DNA of 64,000 nt from Collinsella aerofaciens ATCC 25986 (lineage in GTDB: Bacteria > Actinomycetota > Coriobacteriia > Coriobacteriales > Coriobacteriaceae): contig NZ_CP048433.1 of NCBI RefSeq assembly GCF_010509075.1, forward strand, positions 496,001 through 560,000. The letters are read 5' to 3'. Shown here one piece after another: positions 48,294 to 57,569 of this stretch. The notes under the pieces were generated by a model. The model searched no databases and was not told where the DNA came from. It saw nothing but the letters and a program-made list of their open reading frames with translations. A program made the translations under genes and the position numbers. Every line of letters begins with the position of its first letter. Position 1 is the stretch's first letter.

Positions 48294-49901
48294 CTATCCG
48301 CACACACCGCATTTTGCACAGGCCGAAAGTGCGGCCGGAGCCTGCGCGATGCCACCCTTTGCCGTCTCGCGCAGCGTGGCCGGCAACGCGTGGCCCACCG
48401 AAAGCATGACATGTGCCATCTGGTCAAACGGCACCAAGCTCTTAATGCCTGCGAGGGCGAGTTGTGCCGAGCTAAAGGCCGCTGCCACGCCAATGGCGTT
48501 GCGGTTTTGGCAGGGCACCTCCACGAGGCCACCGACGGGGTCGCAAACGAGGCCCAGCAGGTTACTCAGCGCGATGGAACTGGCGTCGAGCGCCTGCTCG
48601 GGCGTGCCGCCGAGCATCTGCACCAACGCGGCCGCTGCCATGGCAGCGGCGCTTCCCACCTCGGCTTGGCAGCCGCCCTCGGCGCCGGCAACACAGGAGC
48701 TTGTGGTGAGGTTGAGGCCGATTGCGGCTGCGCAGTAGAGCGCGTCCATGACCTGCTCGTCGTCGAGCTGCAGGTGATCGGCGAGCGCCAGCACGCAGCC
48801 GGGCACAACACCCGCGGAGCCTGCCGTGGGGGCGGCGACAATCACGCCCATGGTAGCGGAGCGCTCGAGCACGGCCATGGCGCGGGCAACGGCGTCGGTC
48901 TGGACGGCGCCCATCAGGCTTGCACTCAAATCGTTGCAGCGGGTTGCTTCGACGAGCTTGGCCTCGCCGCCGATAAGCCCGCCGAGCGAGCGTTGCGGAT
49001 TGGCGATGGGGGCCGTGGTCTCCTCGCGCATGACGTCGAGCACGCGGCGCATGGCGGCGACGGTGTGGGCCTCGCCGGTCAGACGCGCCTCGCGAACGGC
49101 CATGACGGCGCCGATGCTGAGCCCCAGTTCCTCGCACGCATCGAGCAGCTGCTCGCCGTCGTCGAAGATTTCCTTGGCCGAGACGCCGGGGGAGAGCGAC
49201 GAGGCAGAACCGGGGAGCTCGATAAAGGTCGCGTAATCGACATTGTCGAGCTTGCGGAGCATGGGGACGACGGTGTCGTCGGGCGCACCGTCGGTCTCAA
49301 AGACGGAGTAGGCCTGGCCGCCCACTTCGGTGCGGTAGGTGCGGCAGAAGGCGATGTTTACATGGGCGTAGGCGAGCAGGTTGGTGAGCGCGGCGAGTAC
49401 ACCGGGGACGTCCTTGTGCGCCACGAAGAGCGTGGAATACATGCCCGAGATGTCGACGCCGACGCCGTTAATGCGGCTGATGCGCATCTTGCCGCCGCCC
49501 AGGCTCTCGCCGCGGACCTGTGCCGTGGCGCCCGTGTCGTCGACCATGTCAATGTCGACGGTGTTGGGGTGGATGGACGCGTCGTCGCCCTTGATGTCAA
49601 AGTGATATTCGAGGCCCTGCTCGTGCGCGAGGTCGAAGGCCTGCTTGATGTTCTCGTCATCGGTGTCGAGGCCCAGGATGCCCGCGACGAGCGCACGATC
49701 GGTGCCGTGGCCGCGGTAAGTGTGGGCGAAGGAGTTCCACAGGCCAAAGGTGACCTTGGTAATGCGGCCTTCTAGCAGGCTGGCGGCAACTTGGGCGCAG
49801 CGCAGGGCGCCGGCGGTGTGCGATGAGCTGGGGCCGACCATGACGGGGCCCAAGATCTCGAATGCCGAGGTCGTAGCTAGTGTTTGCGGCTTGCCTGCCA
49901 T
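48294..49901 (-). CDS. sdaA: L-serine dehydratase, iron-sulfur type, single chain
   Basis: 535 residues. Converts L-serine to pyruvate and ammonia using a 4Fe-4S cluster. The N-terminal beta domain has FEILGPVMVGPSSSHTAGALR, an ACT-like segment follows (about 140-220), and the C-terminal alpha domain carries cluster cysteines in TTSSCVAGAEGGC and LVCDPVGGLVEVPCQNRNA. In two-chain enzymes these are separate. The start at 49901 follows AAAGGAG; the longer frame upstream runs through a palindrome and is not coding. Serine is a major fuel in gut anaerobes. Confidence 0.93.
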   Translation of the reverse strand: MAGKPQTLATTSAFEILGPVMVGPSSSHTAGALRCAQVAASLLEGRITKVTFGLWNSFAHTYRGHGTDRALVAGILGLDTDDENIKQAFDLAHEQGLEYHFDIKGDDASIHPNTVDIDMVDDTGATAQVRGESLGGGKMRISRINGVGVDISGMYSTLFVAHKDVPGVLAALTNLLAYAHVNIAFCRTYRTEVGGQAYSVFETDGAPDDTVVPMLRKLDNVDYATFIELPGSASSLSPGVSAKEIFDDGEQLLDACEELGLSIGAVMAVREARLTGEAHTVAAMRRVLDVMREETTAPIANPQRSLGGLIGGEAKLVEATRCNDLSASLMGAVQTDAVARAMAVLERSATMGVIVAAPTAGSAGVVPGCVLALADHLQLDDEQVMDALYCAAAIGLNLTTSSCVAGAEGGCQAEVGSAAAMAAAALVQMLGGTPEQALDASSIALSNLLGLVCDPVGGLVEVPCQNRNAIGVAAAFSSAQLALAGIKSLVPFDQMAHVMLSVGHALPATLRETAKGGIAQAPAALSACAKCGVCG

Positions 49902-49926
49902 GGGTGCTCCTTTAATCTGTCCCGTC

Positions 49927-50047
49927 GTCCCGAGGGGCGGGGTATAAGGTCGCCTGCTCGGACAGTCCTGCTCGCACGGAGAGCACATTAAGTGCTCTCC
50001 GGCTCGTGCGGAACTCGCGATCGACCTTATGCCCCGCCCCTCGGGAC
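49927..50047. repeat. Long palindrome with conserved core (copy B)
   Basis: 26-bp arms (49927-49952, 50022-50047; 25 of 26 paired) flank a 69-bp core nearly identical to the reverse complement of copy A's core. The arms share nothing with copy A. Core differences include a paired change (G-C versus A-T) at the base of the AGAGCACATTAAGTGCTCT stem. It lies upstream of sdaA. Confidence 0.9.
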
Positions 50048-50141
50048 TAAGGATACATGGTAGAAGGGCGCGTGCTGCAAAATTCATTAGCTGGTGACGC
50101 AGCGTAGGCTCATATCGAAGCATCTTCACCACCGTTTAAAT

Positions 50142-50178
50142 AAAAAAGAAGTACCGGTTGGGGCCGGTACTTCTTTTG
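50142..50178 (-). terminator. Terminator of metK
   Basis: AAAAGAAGTACCGG and CCGGTACTTCTTTT form a perfect 14-bp stem with a 6-nt loop; both sides carry A/T runs, so it can work in either direction. It lies 36 bp past the metK stop. Confidence 0.9.
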
Positions 50179-50213
50179 GTGCGTTGTTTTTGGCTGTAGC
50201 TTTTCGGGTTAGC

Positions 50214-51494
50214 TTACAGGCCGCAGGCTGCTTTGAGTTCTTCGACTCGGTCGGTCTTCTCCCAGGTGAAGTCGGCGTCTTCTCGGCCAAAGTGACCGTA
50301 GGCTGCCGTCTTTTCGTAGATGGGGCGACGCAGATCTAGGTCGCGGATGATTGCGCCCGGGCGCAGGTCGAAGGTCTTCTCTACGGCCTCGACGATCTTG
50401 TCCTCGGCAACATTCGCGGTACCGAAGGTGTCGACCATGATTGAGAGGGGCTTGGAAACGCCGATGGCGTAGGCAAGTTCGACTTCGCAGCGGTCGGCAA
50501 GGCCGGCGGCGACCACGTTCTTGGCGACCCAGCGCGCGGCATACGCGGCGGAGCGGTCAACCTTGGTGCAGTCCTTGCCGCTAAAGGCACCGCCGCCGTG
50601 ACGGCCGTAGCCGCCGTAGGTGTCGACAATGATCTTGCGGCCGGTGAGGCCCGTGTCGCCCATGGGGCCGCCCACGACAAAGCGACCGGTGGGGTTCACG
50701 TAGATGTCTGCGTTGTCCCACGGCATGTTCTCGGCGTCCATGACCGGGGTGATGACGTGCTCGATGAGGTCGGCCTTGATCTTGCCCATGTCCTCGATCT
50801 CGGCGGCGTGCTGTGTGGAGATGACGATGGTCGTTACCTCGACGGGCTTGCCGTCTTCGTAGCGCACGGTGACCTGGGTCTTGCCGTCGGGACGCAGATA
50901 GGCGAGGGTACCGTCGTGACGCACGGCGGCCAGGCGCTCAGCCAGACGGCTTGCCAGGTAGTGCGGCATGGGCATGAGGGTCTTGGTCTCGTTGGAGGCA
51001 TAACCGAACATCATGCCCTGGTCGCCGGCACCGATCAGGTCGATCGGGTCGGTGGTAGCGCCGGTCTGGGTCTCGAAGGACTCGTCGACGCCCTGGGCGA
51101 TATCGGGCGACTGCTCGTGGATGAGGCTCATAACGCCGCAGGTGTCGCAGTCAAAACCGAATTTGGCACGGTTGTAGCCAATGCGGCGGATAACGCCGCG
51201 GGCGATTTCCTGCACGTCGACGTAGGCCTGGGTGCGGATCTCGCCGGCGACGATGACGGTGCCGGTGGTCACGAGGGTCTCGCAAGCGCAGCGGACGTTC
51301 TCCACGTTGGCAGGCACGCCGTTGGGGGCGATGTAGCCCTGCTCCTGGAGCTCTATTTCTTTGGCGAGGATTGCGTCGAGGACGGCGTCGCTGATCTGGT
51401 CAGCGATCTTATCGGGATGACCTTCGGTCACCGACTCCGACGTAAATACGAAGGACCCGTGTTGGGGTGGGATGGAACGAAGTTCTTCTGACAT
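50214..51494 (-). CDS. metK: S-adenosylmethionine synthetase
   Basis: 426 residues, slightly longer than E. coli MetK. Motifs: [21 protein letters not shown] at the N-terminus (His and Asp of the active site), [12 protein letters not shown], the GGxAFSGKD phosphate loop as [16 protein letters not shown], and the C-terminal GHFGRED. Makes SAM from methionine and ATP, the methyl donor for the many methylases in this window. AAAGGA precedes the ATG. No SAM riboswitch was seen in its leader. Confidence 0.96.
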   Translation of the reverse strand: MSEELRSIPPQHGSFVFTSESVTEGHPDKIADQISDAVLDAILAKEIELQEQGYIAPNGVPANVENVRCACETLVTTGTVIVAGEIRTQAYVDVQEIARGVIRRIGYNRAKFGFDCDTCGVMSLIHEQSPDIAQGVDESFETQTGATTDPIDLIGAGDQGMMFGYASNETKTLMPMPHYLASRLAERLAAVRHDGTLAYLRPDGKTQVTVRYEDGKPVEVTTIVISTQHAAEIEDMGKIKADLIEHVITPVMDAENMPWDNADIYVNPTGRFVVGGPMGDTGLTGRKIIVDTYGGYGRHGGGAFSGKDCTKVDRSAAYAARWVAKNVVAAGLADRCEVELAYAIGVSKPLSIMVDTFGTANVAEDKIVEAVEKTFDLRPGAIIRDLDLRRPIYEKTAAYGHFGREDADFTWEKTDRVEELKAACGL

Positions 51495-51605
51495 GATTGT
51501 CCTTTCAAAAACGTGTCCCGGCGACCGTTACCATTCCGCCGGGCTCTCTATGCAAGGGCTCATCATAGCGCGTAAATCAAACATTCACACCCTTTCCGCA
51601 CCTAC

Positions 51606-51690
51606 TCATTGGGGACAGACTTAAATGACCAGCCTTACCTAAATGCCAACAGGTTGCCAAAGACTGGTCATTTAAGTCTGTCCCCAATGA
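51606..51690. repeat. Palindromic repeat, 27-bp perfect arms
   Basis: TCATTGGGGACAGACTTAAA (start of the arm, 51606-51632) and its exact reverse complement (51664-51690) enclose a 31-nt loop. It sits between divergent metK and gltX, upstream of both promoters. No copy of the arm was found elsewhere in the window. Confidence 0.85.
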
Positions 51691-51776
51691 GTGAGTCGGT
51701 GCCCTTTGTGCGGAGGTTGCTTTGATGCTTTATACTGGTGCGGTTAGACATCCATCCTGCAATCGAGGAGATATCC

Positions 51777-53252
51777 ATGGCATCAGACGTTCGCGTCCGC
51801 TTTGCACCCTCACCGACGGGCAAGCTGCACATCGGCGGCGCTCGCACCGCTATCTATAACTGGGCTTTCGCCCGCGCAAACGGCGGCACGTTCATCCTGC
51901 GCATCGACGACACCGACCCCACCCGCTCCACCGATGAGAACACGCAGATCATCCTGCGCGCCATGCGTTGGCTTGGCCTGGACTGGGATGAGGGCCCCGA
52001 GGTAGGCGGCGACTTTGGCCCCTACGCCCAGACTGAGCGCTTGGACCTGTACAAGCAGGCCGCCCAGAAGCTTTGGGACGAGGGCAAGGCCTATCCCTGC
52101 TTCTGCACCAAGGAGCAGCTCGACGCCGACCGCAAGGCCGCGCAGGAGCGCAAGGACCCCTTCCAGGGCTATCAGCGCCGTTGCCGCGATCTTGATCCCG
52201 AGGAGGCCCGCCGTCGCATCGAGGCCGGCGAGTCCTACGTCCTGCGTATTAAGGTGCCCGAGGACCGCGGCGACGTCGTCATCCACGACGCCGTCCACGG
52301 CGAGGTGACCTTCGACGCCAAGGAGCTCGACGACTTTGTCATCTTCCGCTCCGATGGCACGCCCACGTATAACTTCGCGACCGTCGTCGACGACGCCATG
52401 ATGAAGATCACCCATGTCATCCGCGGCGACGACCACCTGTCCAACACCCCGCGTCAGGTCATGGTCTACGAGGCCCTCGGCGCTCCCGTGCCCACGTTCG
52501 CTCACATCTCCATGATCCTGGGCGCCGACGGCAAGAAGCTCTCCAAGCGCCACGGCGCCACCTCGGTGGAGGAGTACCGCGACGCCGGTTACCTGTCCGA
52601 CGCCTTCGTCAACTACCTGGCGCTGCTCGGCTGGTCGCTCGACGGCGAGACCACGATCATCCCGCGCGATGTCCTGGCCAACAAGTTCTCACTCGACCGC
52701 ATCTCCAAGAACCCGGCGACCTTCGATCCCAAGAAGCTCGATTGGGTCAATGCCGAGTACATCAACGGCATGTCCGATGCTCAGTTTGCCGACGAGATCA
52801 TGGTCCCCGAGCTGCACGAGGCGGGTCTCATCGAGGGCAATGTCGAGTACGGCGAGGATTGGATCGACGCGCTTGCCGCCATCGTCAAGCCGCGCACCAA
52901 GATGCCGGCCGACGCCGTGACCGTCGCCGCTCCCATCTTCGCTACGGCCGAGACGCTCGAGTATGACGAGAAGTCCGTCAACAAGGGCCTGGCCAAGGAG
53001 GGCATGGGTGCCATTCTGGATGCCGCCAAGGCCGCTCTCGAGGGCGTGAACGAGTGGACGGCTGCCAACATCGACGCCGCGCTTGAGCCGCTGCCCGAGC
53101 AGATGGACCTTAAGAAGCGCGTGGTGTTCCAGGCCGTGCGCGTCGCCGTCTGCGGCAACATGGTGAGCCCCCCGCTGGGCGAGACCATGGCGCTCGTCGG
53201 CCGCGACGACTGCCTGGCGCGTATCGACCGCGCCCGCACGATGGCGCTGTAG
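51777..53252 (+). CDS. gltX: Glutamyl-tRNA synthetase
   Basis: 491 residues, class I aminoacyl-tRNA synthetase. RFAPSPTGKLHIGGARTA holds the HIGH-type motif and KLSKRHGATSV the KMSKS-type motif. FILRIDDTDPTRS and RGDDHLSNTPRQ are also typical. The ATG follows CGAGGAG. A TATACT -10 box lies at 51731-51736. It charges the tRNA-Glu genes seen at 18.4 kb. If tRNA-Gln is made by the GatCAB route the enzyme could be non-discriminating; no glnS is in the window. Confidence 0.96.
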   Translation: MASDVRVRFAPSPTGKLHIGGARTAIYNWAFARANGGTFILRIDDTDPTRSTDENTQIILRAMRWLGLDWDEGPEVGGDFGPYAQTERLDLYKQAAQKLWDEGKAYPCFCTKEQLDADRKAAQERKDPFQGYQRRCRDLDPEEARRRIEAGESYVLRIKVPEDRGDVVIHDAVHGEVTFDAKELDDFVIFRSDGTPTYNFATVVDDAMMKITHVIRGDDHLSNTPRQVMVYEALGAPVPTFAHISMILGADGKKLSKRHGATSVEEYRDAGYLSDAFVNYLALLGWSLDGETTIIPRDVLANKFSLDRISKNPATFDPKKLDWVNAEYINGMSDAQFADEIMVPELHEAGLIEGNVEYGEDWIDALAAIVKPRTKMPADAVTVAAPIFATAETLEYDEKSVNKGLAKEGMGAILDAAKAALEGVNEWTAANIDAALEPLPEQMDLKKRVVFQAVRVAVCGNMVSPPLGETMALVGRDDCLARIDRARTMAL

Positions 53253-53274
53253 CAGCCGCGTAAACGCATGTATC

Positions 53275-53306
53275 CGAGCCCCGTTCACCCGAGCGGGGCT
53301 CTTGTT
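53275..53306 (+). terminator. Rho-independent terminator of gltX
   Basis: GAGCCCCGTTC pairs with GAGCGGGGCTC (loop ACCC region) followed by TTGTTT. Confidence 0.85.
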
Positions 53307-53340
53307 TCTGAAGACGCATGGGATGGGAGGTATAGGGGCC

Positions 53341-55767
53341 ATGGCCGAGCAACTGTCGCTGTTTGGTTCGCCGGAACCGGAGGAGACTCCGGCCAAGCCT
53401 GAGTTCGCGCCTGAACCCGTCGCCGCCTATGCGAGCGTAGTCCTCGACATTCCCACCCGTGCGCTGTCCGAGCCGTTTGCTTATGGCATTCCCCGGTCCA
53501 TTGCCAACGAGGCGCAAATCGGATCCACGGTCCTGGTCCACTTTGGTAACCGTGCCGCCGCGGGCTATATCGTCGACATTGCGCCTGAGCTGGGTGACCT
53601 GCAAGGCATCAACGCCCTCGACCCAGCCCGCATTAAAGCCATCGAGGCTATCCTCAGCAAACCGCTCTTTACCGCCGAGGCTGCCCGTATCGCACGCTGG
53701 ATGAGCCGCGAGTACGTCGCAACGCTTTCCGAGTGCCTGCGTTTGTTCTTGCCCCCGGGTGGAAGCCCGCGCGTGGTCAAAGGTGACGACGGCGTGTGGG
53801 CCGTTGAGCGCCCCGCCGTCAAACCCATCCAAAACCGCTGGGTCATGCTCACGCCCGAGGGCTTCGACTATACGCCGCCCAAGACCGCGGTCCGCCAGCG
53901 TCAGCTCATCGAGGCGCTCCAGTGCGGCCCGGTCACGACGCGTGACCTCAACCTGCTCTACAACAGTATGTCGGCGACCATCAAGGCACTCGAAAAACGC
54001 GGCGTCGTGGTGGTGGAGGAGCGCCGCGCCTGGCGCGGTTGCAGCGAGCAGACCACGCTGTCCTCGGCAACCGGTAAGGCTCCGGTCGCGCTCACGAACG
54101 GCCAGAAGCAGGCGCTCGCGCAGATTGAGCGCGCCCGCCTTGACGCCCACGGCGACGTGGTGCTCGTGGACGGTGTTACGGGCTCCGGCAAAACCGAGGT
54201 TTACCTCTCTGCTATCGAGCGCGTGCTCGCGGCCGGCCGCTCGGCCTGCGTGCTGGTGCCCGAGATCTCTCTGACGGCCCAGACCGTCGGCCGCTTTCGC
54301 TCGCGCTTTGGCGAGACGGTCGCCGTGTTCCATTCGCGTCTTTCGGCCGGCGAGCGCCTGGACCAGTGGGATATGGTCGCCAGCGGTGCGGCCCGCGTGG
54401 TCGTCGGCGCCCGCTCGGCGCTCTTTTGCCCGCTTGACGACCCGGGCCTCATCATCATCGACGAGGAGCACGAGACCAGTTACAAGCAGGGCTCCAGTCC
54501 GCGCTACCACGCGCGCGAGGTGGCGGCCGAGATGGCGCGACGCTACCGCTGCCCGCTCGTGTTGGGCTCCGCCACGCCTTCAGCTGAGGCCCTCGATCGT
54601 TGCCGCCGTGGCACGTATAACGGTGCCACATGGACGCGCGTTGAGATGCCCGAGCGCCCGGGACATGCTGTTCTGCCTACGGTTCGCATTGCCGACCTGC
54701 GTCGCGAGTTCTCGCACGGTAGCCGCTCAATGTTCTCAAAACCGCTCATGGAAGGCCTGGAGCGTGTGGTCGAGCGCCGTGAGAAGGCCGTGCTGTTGCA
54801 TAACCGCCGCGGTTTTGCACCGTTCCTGATGTGCCGCGAGTGCGGCTGCGTCCCCACCTGCAACCACTGCTCCACCGCGCTTACGTATCACGAGCGCACG
54901 CACACGCTGCAGTGTCACACCTGCGGTTCGTCTTGGCGCGTGCAGCCGTATCCCGCGCCCACGAGTCGCTGCCCCAAGTGCGGCAGCCGTTACCTGGCAA
55001 AAATGGGCCTTGGCACGCAACAGATCGAGGACGCGCTGCACCAGATGCTGCCCGAGGACGTCGCCATCATTCGCATGGACGCCGATTCCACGCGCGGAAA
55101 GGACGCGCATAAAAAGTTGCTCGAGCGGTTCGATGCCGCCGATTGCGCGGTGCTGCTAGGTACCCAGATGATCGCCAAGGGTCTCGACTTTCCCGAGGTT
55201 ACGCTCGTGGGCGTGGTCAATGCCGACTTTGCGTTAAAGCTCCCCGATTTTAGAGCGGGGGAGCGCGCCTACGATTTGCTGGAGCAGGTCGCGGGCCGTG
55301 CCGGACGCGGTGATCGCCCCGGTGAGGTCATCATCCAGACCTATCTGCCCGAGGACCCGGTCATTCGCGCCGTTGCCGAGCATGATCGCTCGATCTTTAC
55401 CGACTACGACCTAGACCAGCGCCGAGACGCGCTATATCCGCCCTTCGTGCGCCTGGTCAACATTTTGGTGTGGTCGACGAAGGCGGATGATGCGCAGGAC
55501 TACATCGGTCGCATCGCAAAGCTGCTCAAGCGCCGCTGGCATGCCGCCGCGCCCGACTTTTTGCGGGCGGGCCGCGCGGTGCCCCAGGTGCTTGGTCCGG
55601 CTTCGTGTGTAATCGAGAGAGCCAAGGACCGTTATCGCTTCCACCTGCTTGTGAAGTCGCCCGTGGGGTACCATGTCTCTGATGATATTGACGCCTGCCT
55701 TAAAGAGGTGGGCTCTGTGCGCGGCGTGAGCGTGAGCGTTGACGTCGATGCCTATGATTTGATGTAA
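53341..55767 (+). CDS. priA: Primosomal protein N' (replication restart helicase PriA)
   Basis: 808 residues. The N-terminal DNA-binding domain (about 25-130) has VPxxL-type residues, followed by the superfamily 2 helicase: Walker A VDGVTGSGKTEVYL, DEEH box IIIDEEHETSYKQ and GSATPSAEAL. The zinc-binding insert has CRECGCVPTCNHC and CHTCGSS, CPKCGSRY. Helicase motif VI region: QVAGRAGRGDRPGEVIIQTY. Restarts stalled replication forks. ATG 53341 is preceded by GGGAGG; two earlier ATGs lack family similarity. Confidence 0.95.
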   Translation: MAEQLSLFGSPEPEETPAKPEFAPEPVAAYASVVLDIPTRALSEPFAYGIPRSIANEAQIGSTVLVHFGNRAAAGYIVDIAPELGDLQGINALDPARIKAIEAILSKPLFTAEAARIARWMSREYVATLSECLRLFLPPGGSPRVVKGDDGVWAVERPAVKPIQNRWVMLTPEGFDYTPPKTAVRQRQLIEALQCGPVTTRDLNLLYNSMSATIKALEKRGVVVVEERRAWRGCSEQTTLSSATGKAPVALTNGQKQALAQIERARLDAHGDVVLVDGVTGSGKTEVYLSAIERVLAAGRSACVLVPEISLTAQTVGRFRSRFGETVAVFHSRLSAGERLDQWDMVASGAARVVVGARSALFCPLDDPGLIIIDEEHETSYKQGSSPRYHAREVAAEMARRYRCPLVLGSATPSAEALDRCRRGTYNGATWTRVEMPERPGHAVLPTVRIADLRREFSHGSRSMFSKPLMEGLERVVERREKAVLLHNRRGFAPFLMCRECGCVPTCNHCSTALTYHERTHTLQCHTCGSSWRVQPYPAPTSRCPKCGSRYLAKMGLGTQQIEDALHQMLPEDVAIIRMDADSTRGKDAHKKLLERFDAADCAVLLGTQMIAKGLDFPEVTLVGVVNADFALKLPDFRAGERAYDLLEQVAGRAGRGDRPGEVIIQTYLPEDPVIRAVAEHDRSIFTDYDLDQRRDALYPPFVRLVNILVWSTKADDAQDYIGRIAKLLKRRWHAAAPDFLRAGRAVPQVLGPASCVIERAKDRYRFHLLVKSPVGYHVSDDIDACLKEVGSVRGVSVSVDVDAYDLM

Positions 55768-55785
55768 CAACCCGAAAGGATGGCC

Positions 55786-56322
55786 ATGGAAGCCAACGGA
55801 ATCGTACTTTCGCCCGACCCTCGTTTGCGCCAGGAGTGCGCCGTCATCGAGGAGATTACCCCGGCGATCGAGGCGCTTGCCGAGAAGATGAAGAAGATAA
55901 TGTTCGAGAACGGTGGCTGCGGCCTGGCTGCTCCGCAGATCGGCGAGCTTATTCAGCTCGTCACCATCGACTGCGATTACAGCGACAAGAACGACTACGA
56001 CCCGTACGTGCTCATCAATCCCGTTATTGTTGAGCAGAGCGACCATCTGGTGCCCTTTAGCGAGGGCTGCCTTTCCATCCCTGGTATTAGCTGCGAGATT
56101 GAGCGTCCCGACCATGTCGTCGTCGAGGCGTATGACTTGGATGCCAACCTTATTCGCTATGAGGCCACGGGCGATCTGTTCTGCGTGTGCCTGCAGCACG
56201 AGATCGATCACCTGCACGGTAACACCATGTTCGAGCGACTGAAGCCGATGCAGAGGATCAAGGCCGTCAAGGAGTACCAGGACGCCCTGGCCCGCGGCGC
56301 TCGACCGGGCGAGACGGAGTAG
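55786..56322 (+). CDS. def: Peptide deformylase
   Basis: 178 residues. Removes the N-formyl group from new proteins. All three motifs are present: GCGLAAPQIG, EGCLSIPG with the metal Cys, and QHEIDHLHG with the HExxH-type metal histidines and catalytic Glu. ATG 55786 has AAAGGA at correct spacing; ATG 55780 overlaps it. Followed by fmt, its functional partner, after a 326-bp gap with a palindrome. Confidence 0.95.
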   Translation: MEANGIVLSPDPRLRQECAVIEEITPAIEALAEKMKKIMFENGGCGLAAPQIGELIQLVTIDCDYSDKNDYDPYVLINPVIVEQSDHLVPFSEGCLSIPGISCEIERPDHVVVEAYDLDANLIRYEATGDLFCVCLQHEIDHLHGNTMFERLKPMQRIKAVKEYQDALARGARPGETE

Positions 56323-56331
56323 ACCCCACCA

Positions 56332-56431
56332 TCCCCGGTGCTGAGCGCCCACATATCATCCCGTGCTCAAACATTCTCGCTTTGCTGCGAAACTGCGCGC
56401 GGGACGATATGTGGGCGCTCAGCACCGGGGA
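56332..56431. repeat. Long palindrome with a short core (copy D, possibly related)
   Basis: 32-bp arms (56332-56363 and 56400-56431; 31 of 32 paired) flank a 36-nt core. On the minus strand the core begins CGCGCAGTTTCGCAGC, resembling the CGCGCAGTCCCGCACG of copy C. The rest of the 326-bp gap (56432-56648) is T-rich with no gene; AGAGCTGC/GCGGCTCTT near 56510-56535 may be a weak terminator of def. Confidence 0.75.
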
Positions 56432-56648
56432 CTGCGTTGTTCTGGCTCGGTTCGCCCGGGTGCCGTTGGGTCAGGGAGGGGCGTCTTCTCTGATAATTGC
56501 TTTGTTGGAAGAGCTGCTTTTATTGCGGCTCTTTCTTTGGTTTTGGGTATATTTGTTCTTGTTGATTGTTCTTGCGGATGGGCTGGGTACTTGGCTTTCC
56601 GCTGTTATTTGTAGCCGTCTCGGCTTTGGTTGAGGGGAGACGTCCTTT

Positions 56649-57569
56649 ATGCGTATTGTGTTTATGGGTACGCCTGATTTTGCTGTGCCTTCGCTGACTT
56701 CGCTTGTCGAGGCCGGGAATGAGATTGCGCTTGTTGTTACTCGTCCTGATGCTGTTCGTGGACGTGGTAAGAAGCTAGAGCCGTCTCCTGTTAAGGCTAA
56801 GGCGCTTGAGCTGGGGTTGCGGGTTATTGAGGCTAATCGTATGACGCCGGAGGTCGTTGAGGCGCTTCAAGCTGCTCGGGCAGATATTTTCTGCGTGGCT
56901 GCCTATGGCTGCATTTTGCCCGATGAGGTGCTGCATATGGCGCCGCTCGGTATCGTAAATGTTCATGCGTCCTTGCTGCCTCGTTGGCGTGGGGCTGCTC
57001 CCATTCAGCGCGCCATTCTTGCTGGTGATGAGGTTGCTGGCGTTTCTATCATGCGCATCGGGCATGGCGTGGATACTGGTGCTTATTGTGCTCAGGCTTC
57101 CACGTCGGTTGCCGGTAAGCATGCCGAGGCGCTCACGATGGAGCTTGGTGAGCTTGGCGGCAAACTGCTTGCCGATACGCTTCCTTCTCTTGCCGATGGC
57201 ACCGCCGTGTGGACTGAACAGGATGAGGCGCTCGTTACCCATGCTGCCAAGATTTCCAAGCTGGAGATGCGTCTGGATCCGCAGATGGCTGCGCTTGATT
57301 GCGTGCGCCATGTGCTGGCCTCGTCCGATACCGCGCCTGCCCGATGCGTGATTGCCGGCAAGACCGTGCGCGTGCTCGATGCTGCACCGGCCGATGTCTC
57401 GCTTGGCGAGGGCGCTGTTGACGTTAAGAACAAGCGTGTTTACCTGGGTCTTTCCGATGGCTCGGTTGAGTTGCTCGAGGTTAAGCCCGATGGTAAGCGT
57501 GCTATGGCCGCTTCTGCTTGGGCTGCTGGCCTGCAGGGCGCTGATCTTTCGTGGGGTGTTTTGTCATGA
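56649..57569 (+). CDS. fmt: Methionyl-tRNA formyltransferase
   Basis: 306 residues. Formylates initiator Met-tRNA. The N-terminal Rossmann domain has RIVFMGTPDFAVPSL, RPDAVRGRGKKLEPSPVK, and NVHASLLPRWRGAAPIQRAI with the catalytic Asn/His; GVSIMRIGHGVDTG follows. The first part uses many T-ending codons (GTT, GCT, CGT), unlike the neighbours. GGGGAG lies upstream. Overlaps rsmB by 4 bp. Confidence 0.94.
   Translation: MRIVFMGTPDFAVPSLTSLVEAGNEIALVVTRPDAVRGRGKKLEPSPVKAKALELGLRVIEANRMTPEVVEALQAARADIFCVAAYGCILPDEVLHMAPLGIVNVHASLLPRWRGAAPIQRAILAGDEVAGVSIMRIGHGVDTGAYCAQASTSVAGKHAEALTMELGELGGKLLADTLPSLADGTAVWTEQDEALVTHAAKISKLEMRLDPQMAALDCVRHVLASSDTAPARCVIAGKTVRVLDAAPADVSLGEGAVDVKNKRVYLGLSDGSVELLEVKPDGKRAMAASAWAAGLQGADLSWGVLS

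Noticed and set aside
48171-49775. 534-codon plus-strand frame opposite L-serine dehydratase
   Set aside because: Shadow frame; the minus strand has complete Fe-S dehydratase motifs.
51495-51605. SAM riboswitch upstream of metK
   Set aside because: No conserved SAM-I or SAM-II core could be seen in the short leader.
56363-56633. Small plus-strand reading frames between def and fmt
   Set aside because: They run through the palindrome, have no ribosome site and no recognisable product.
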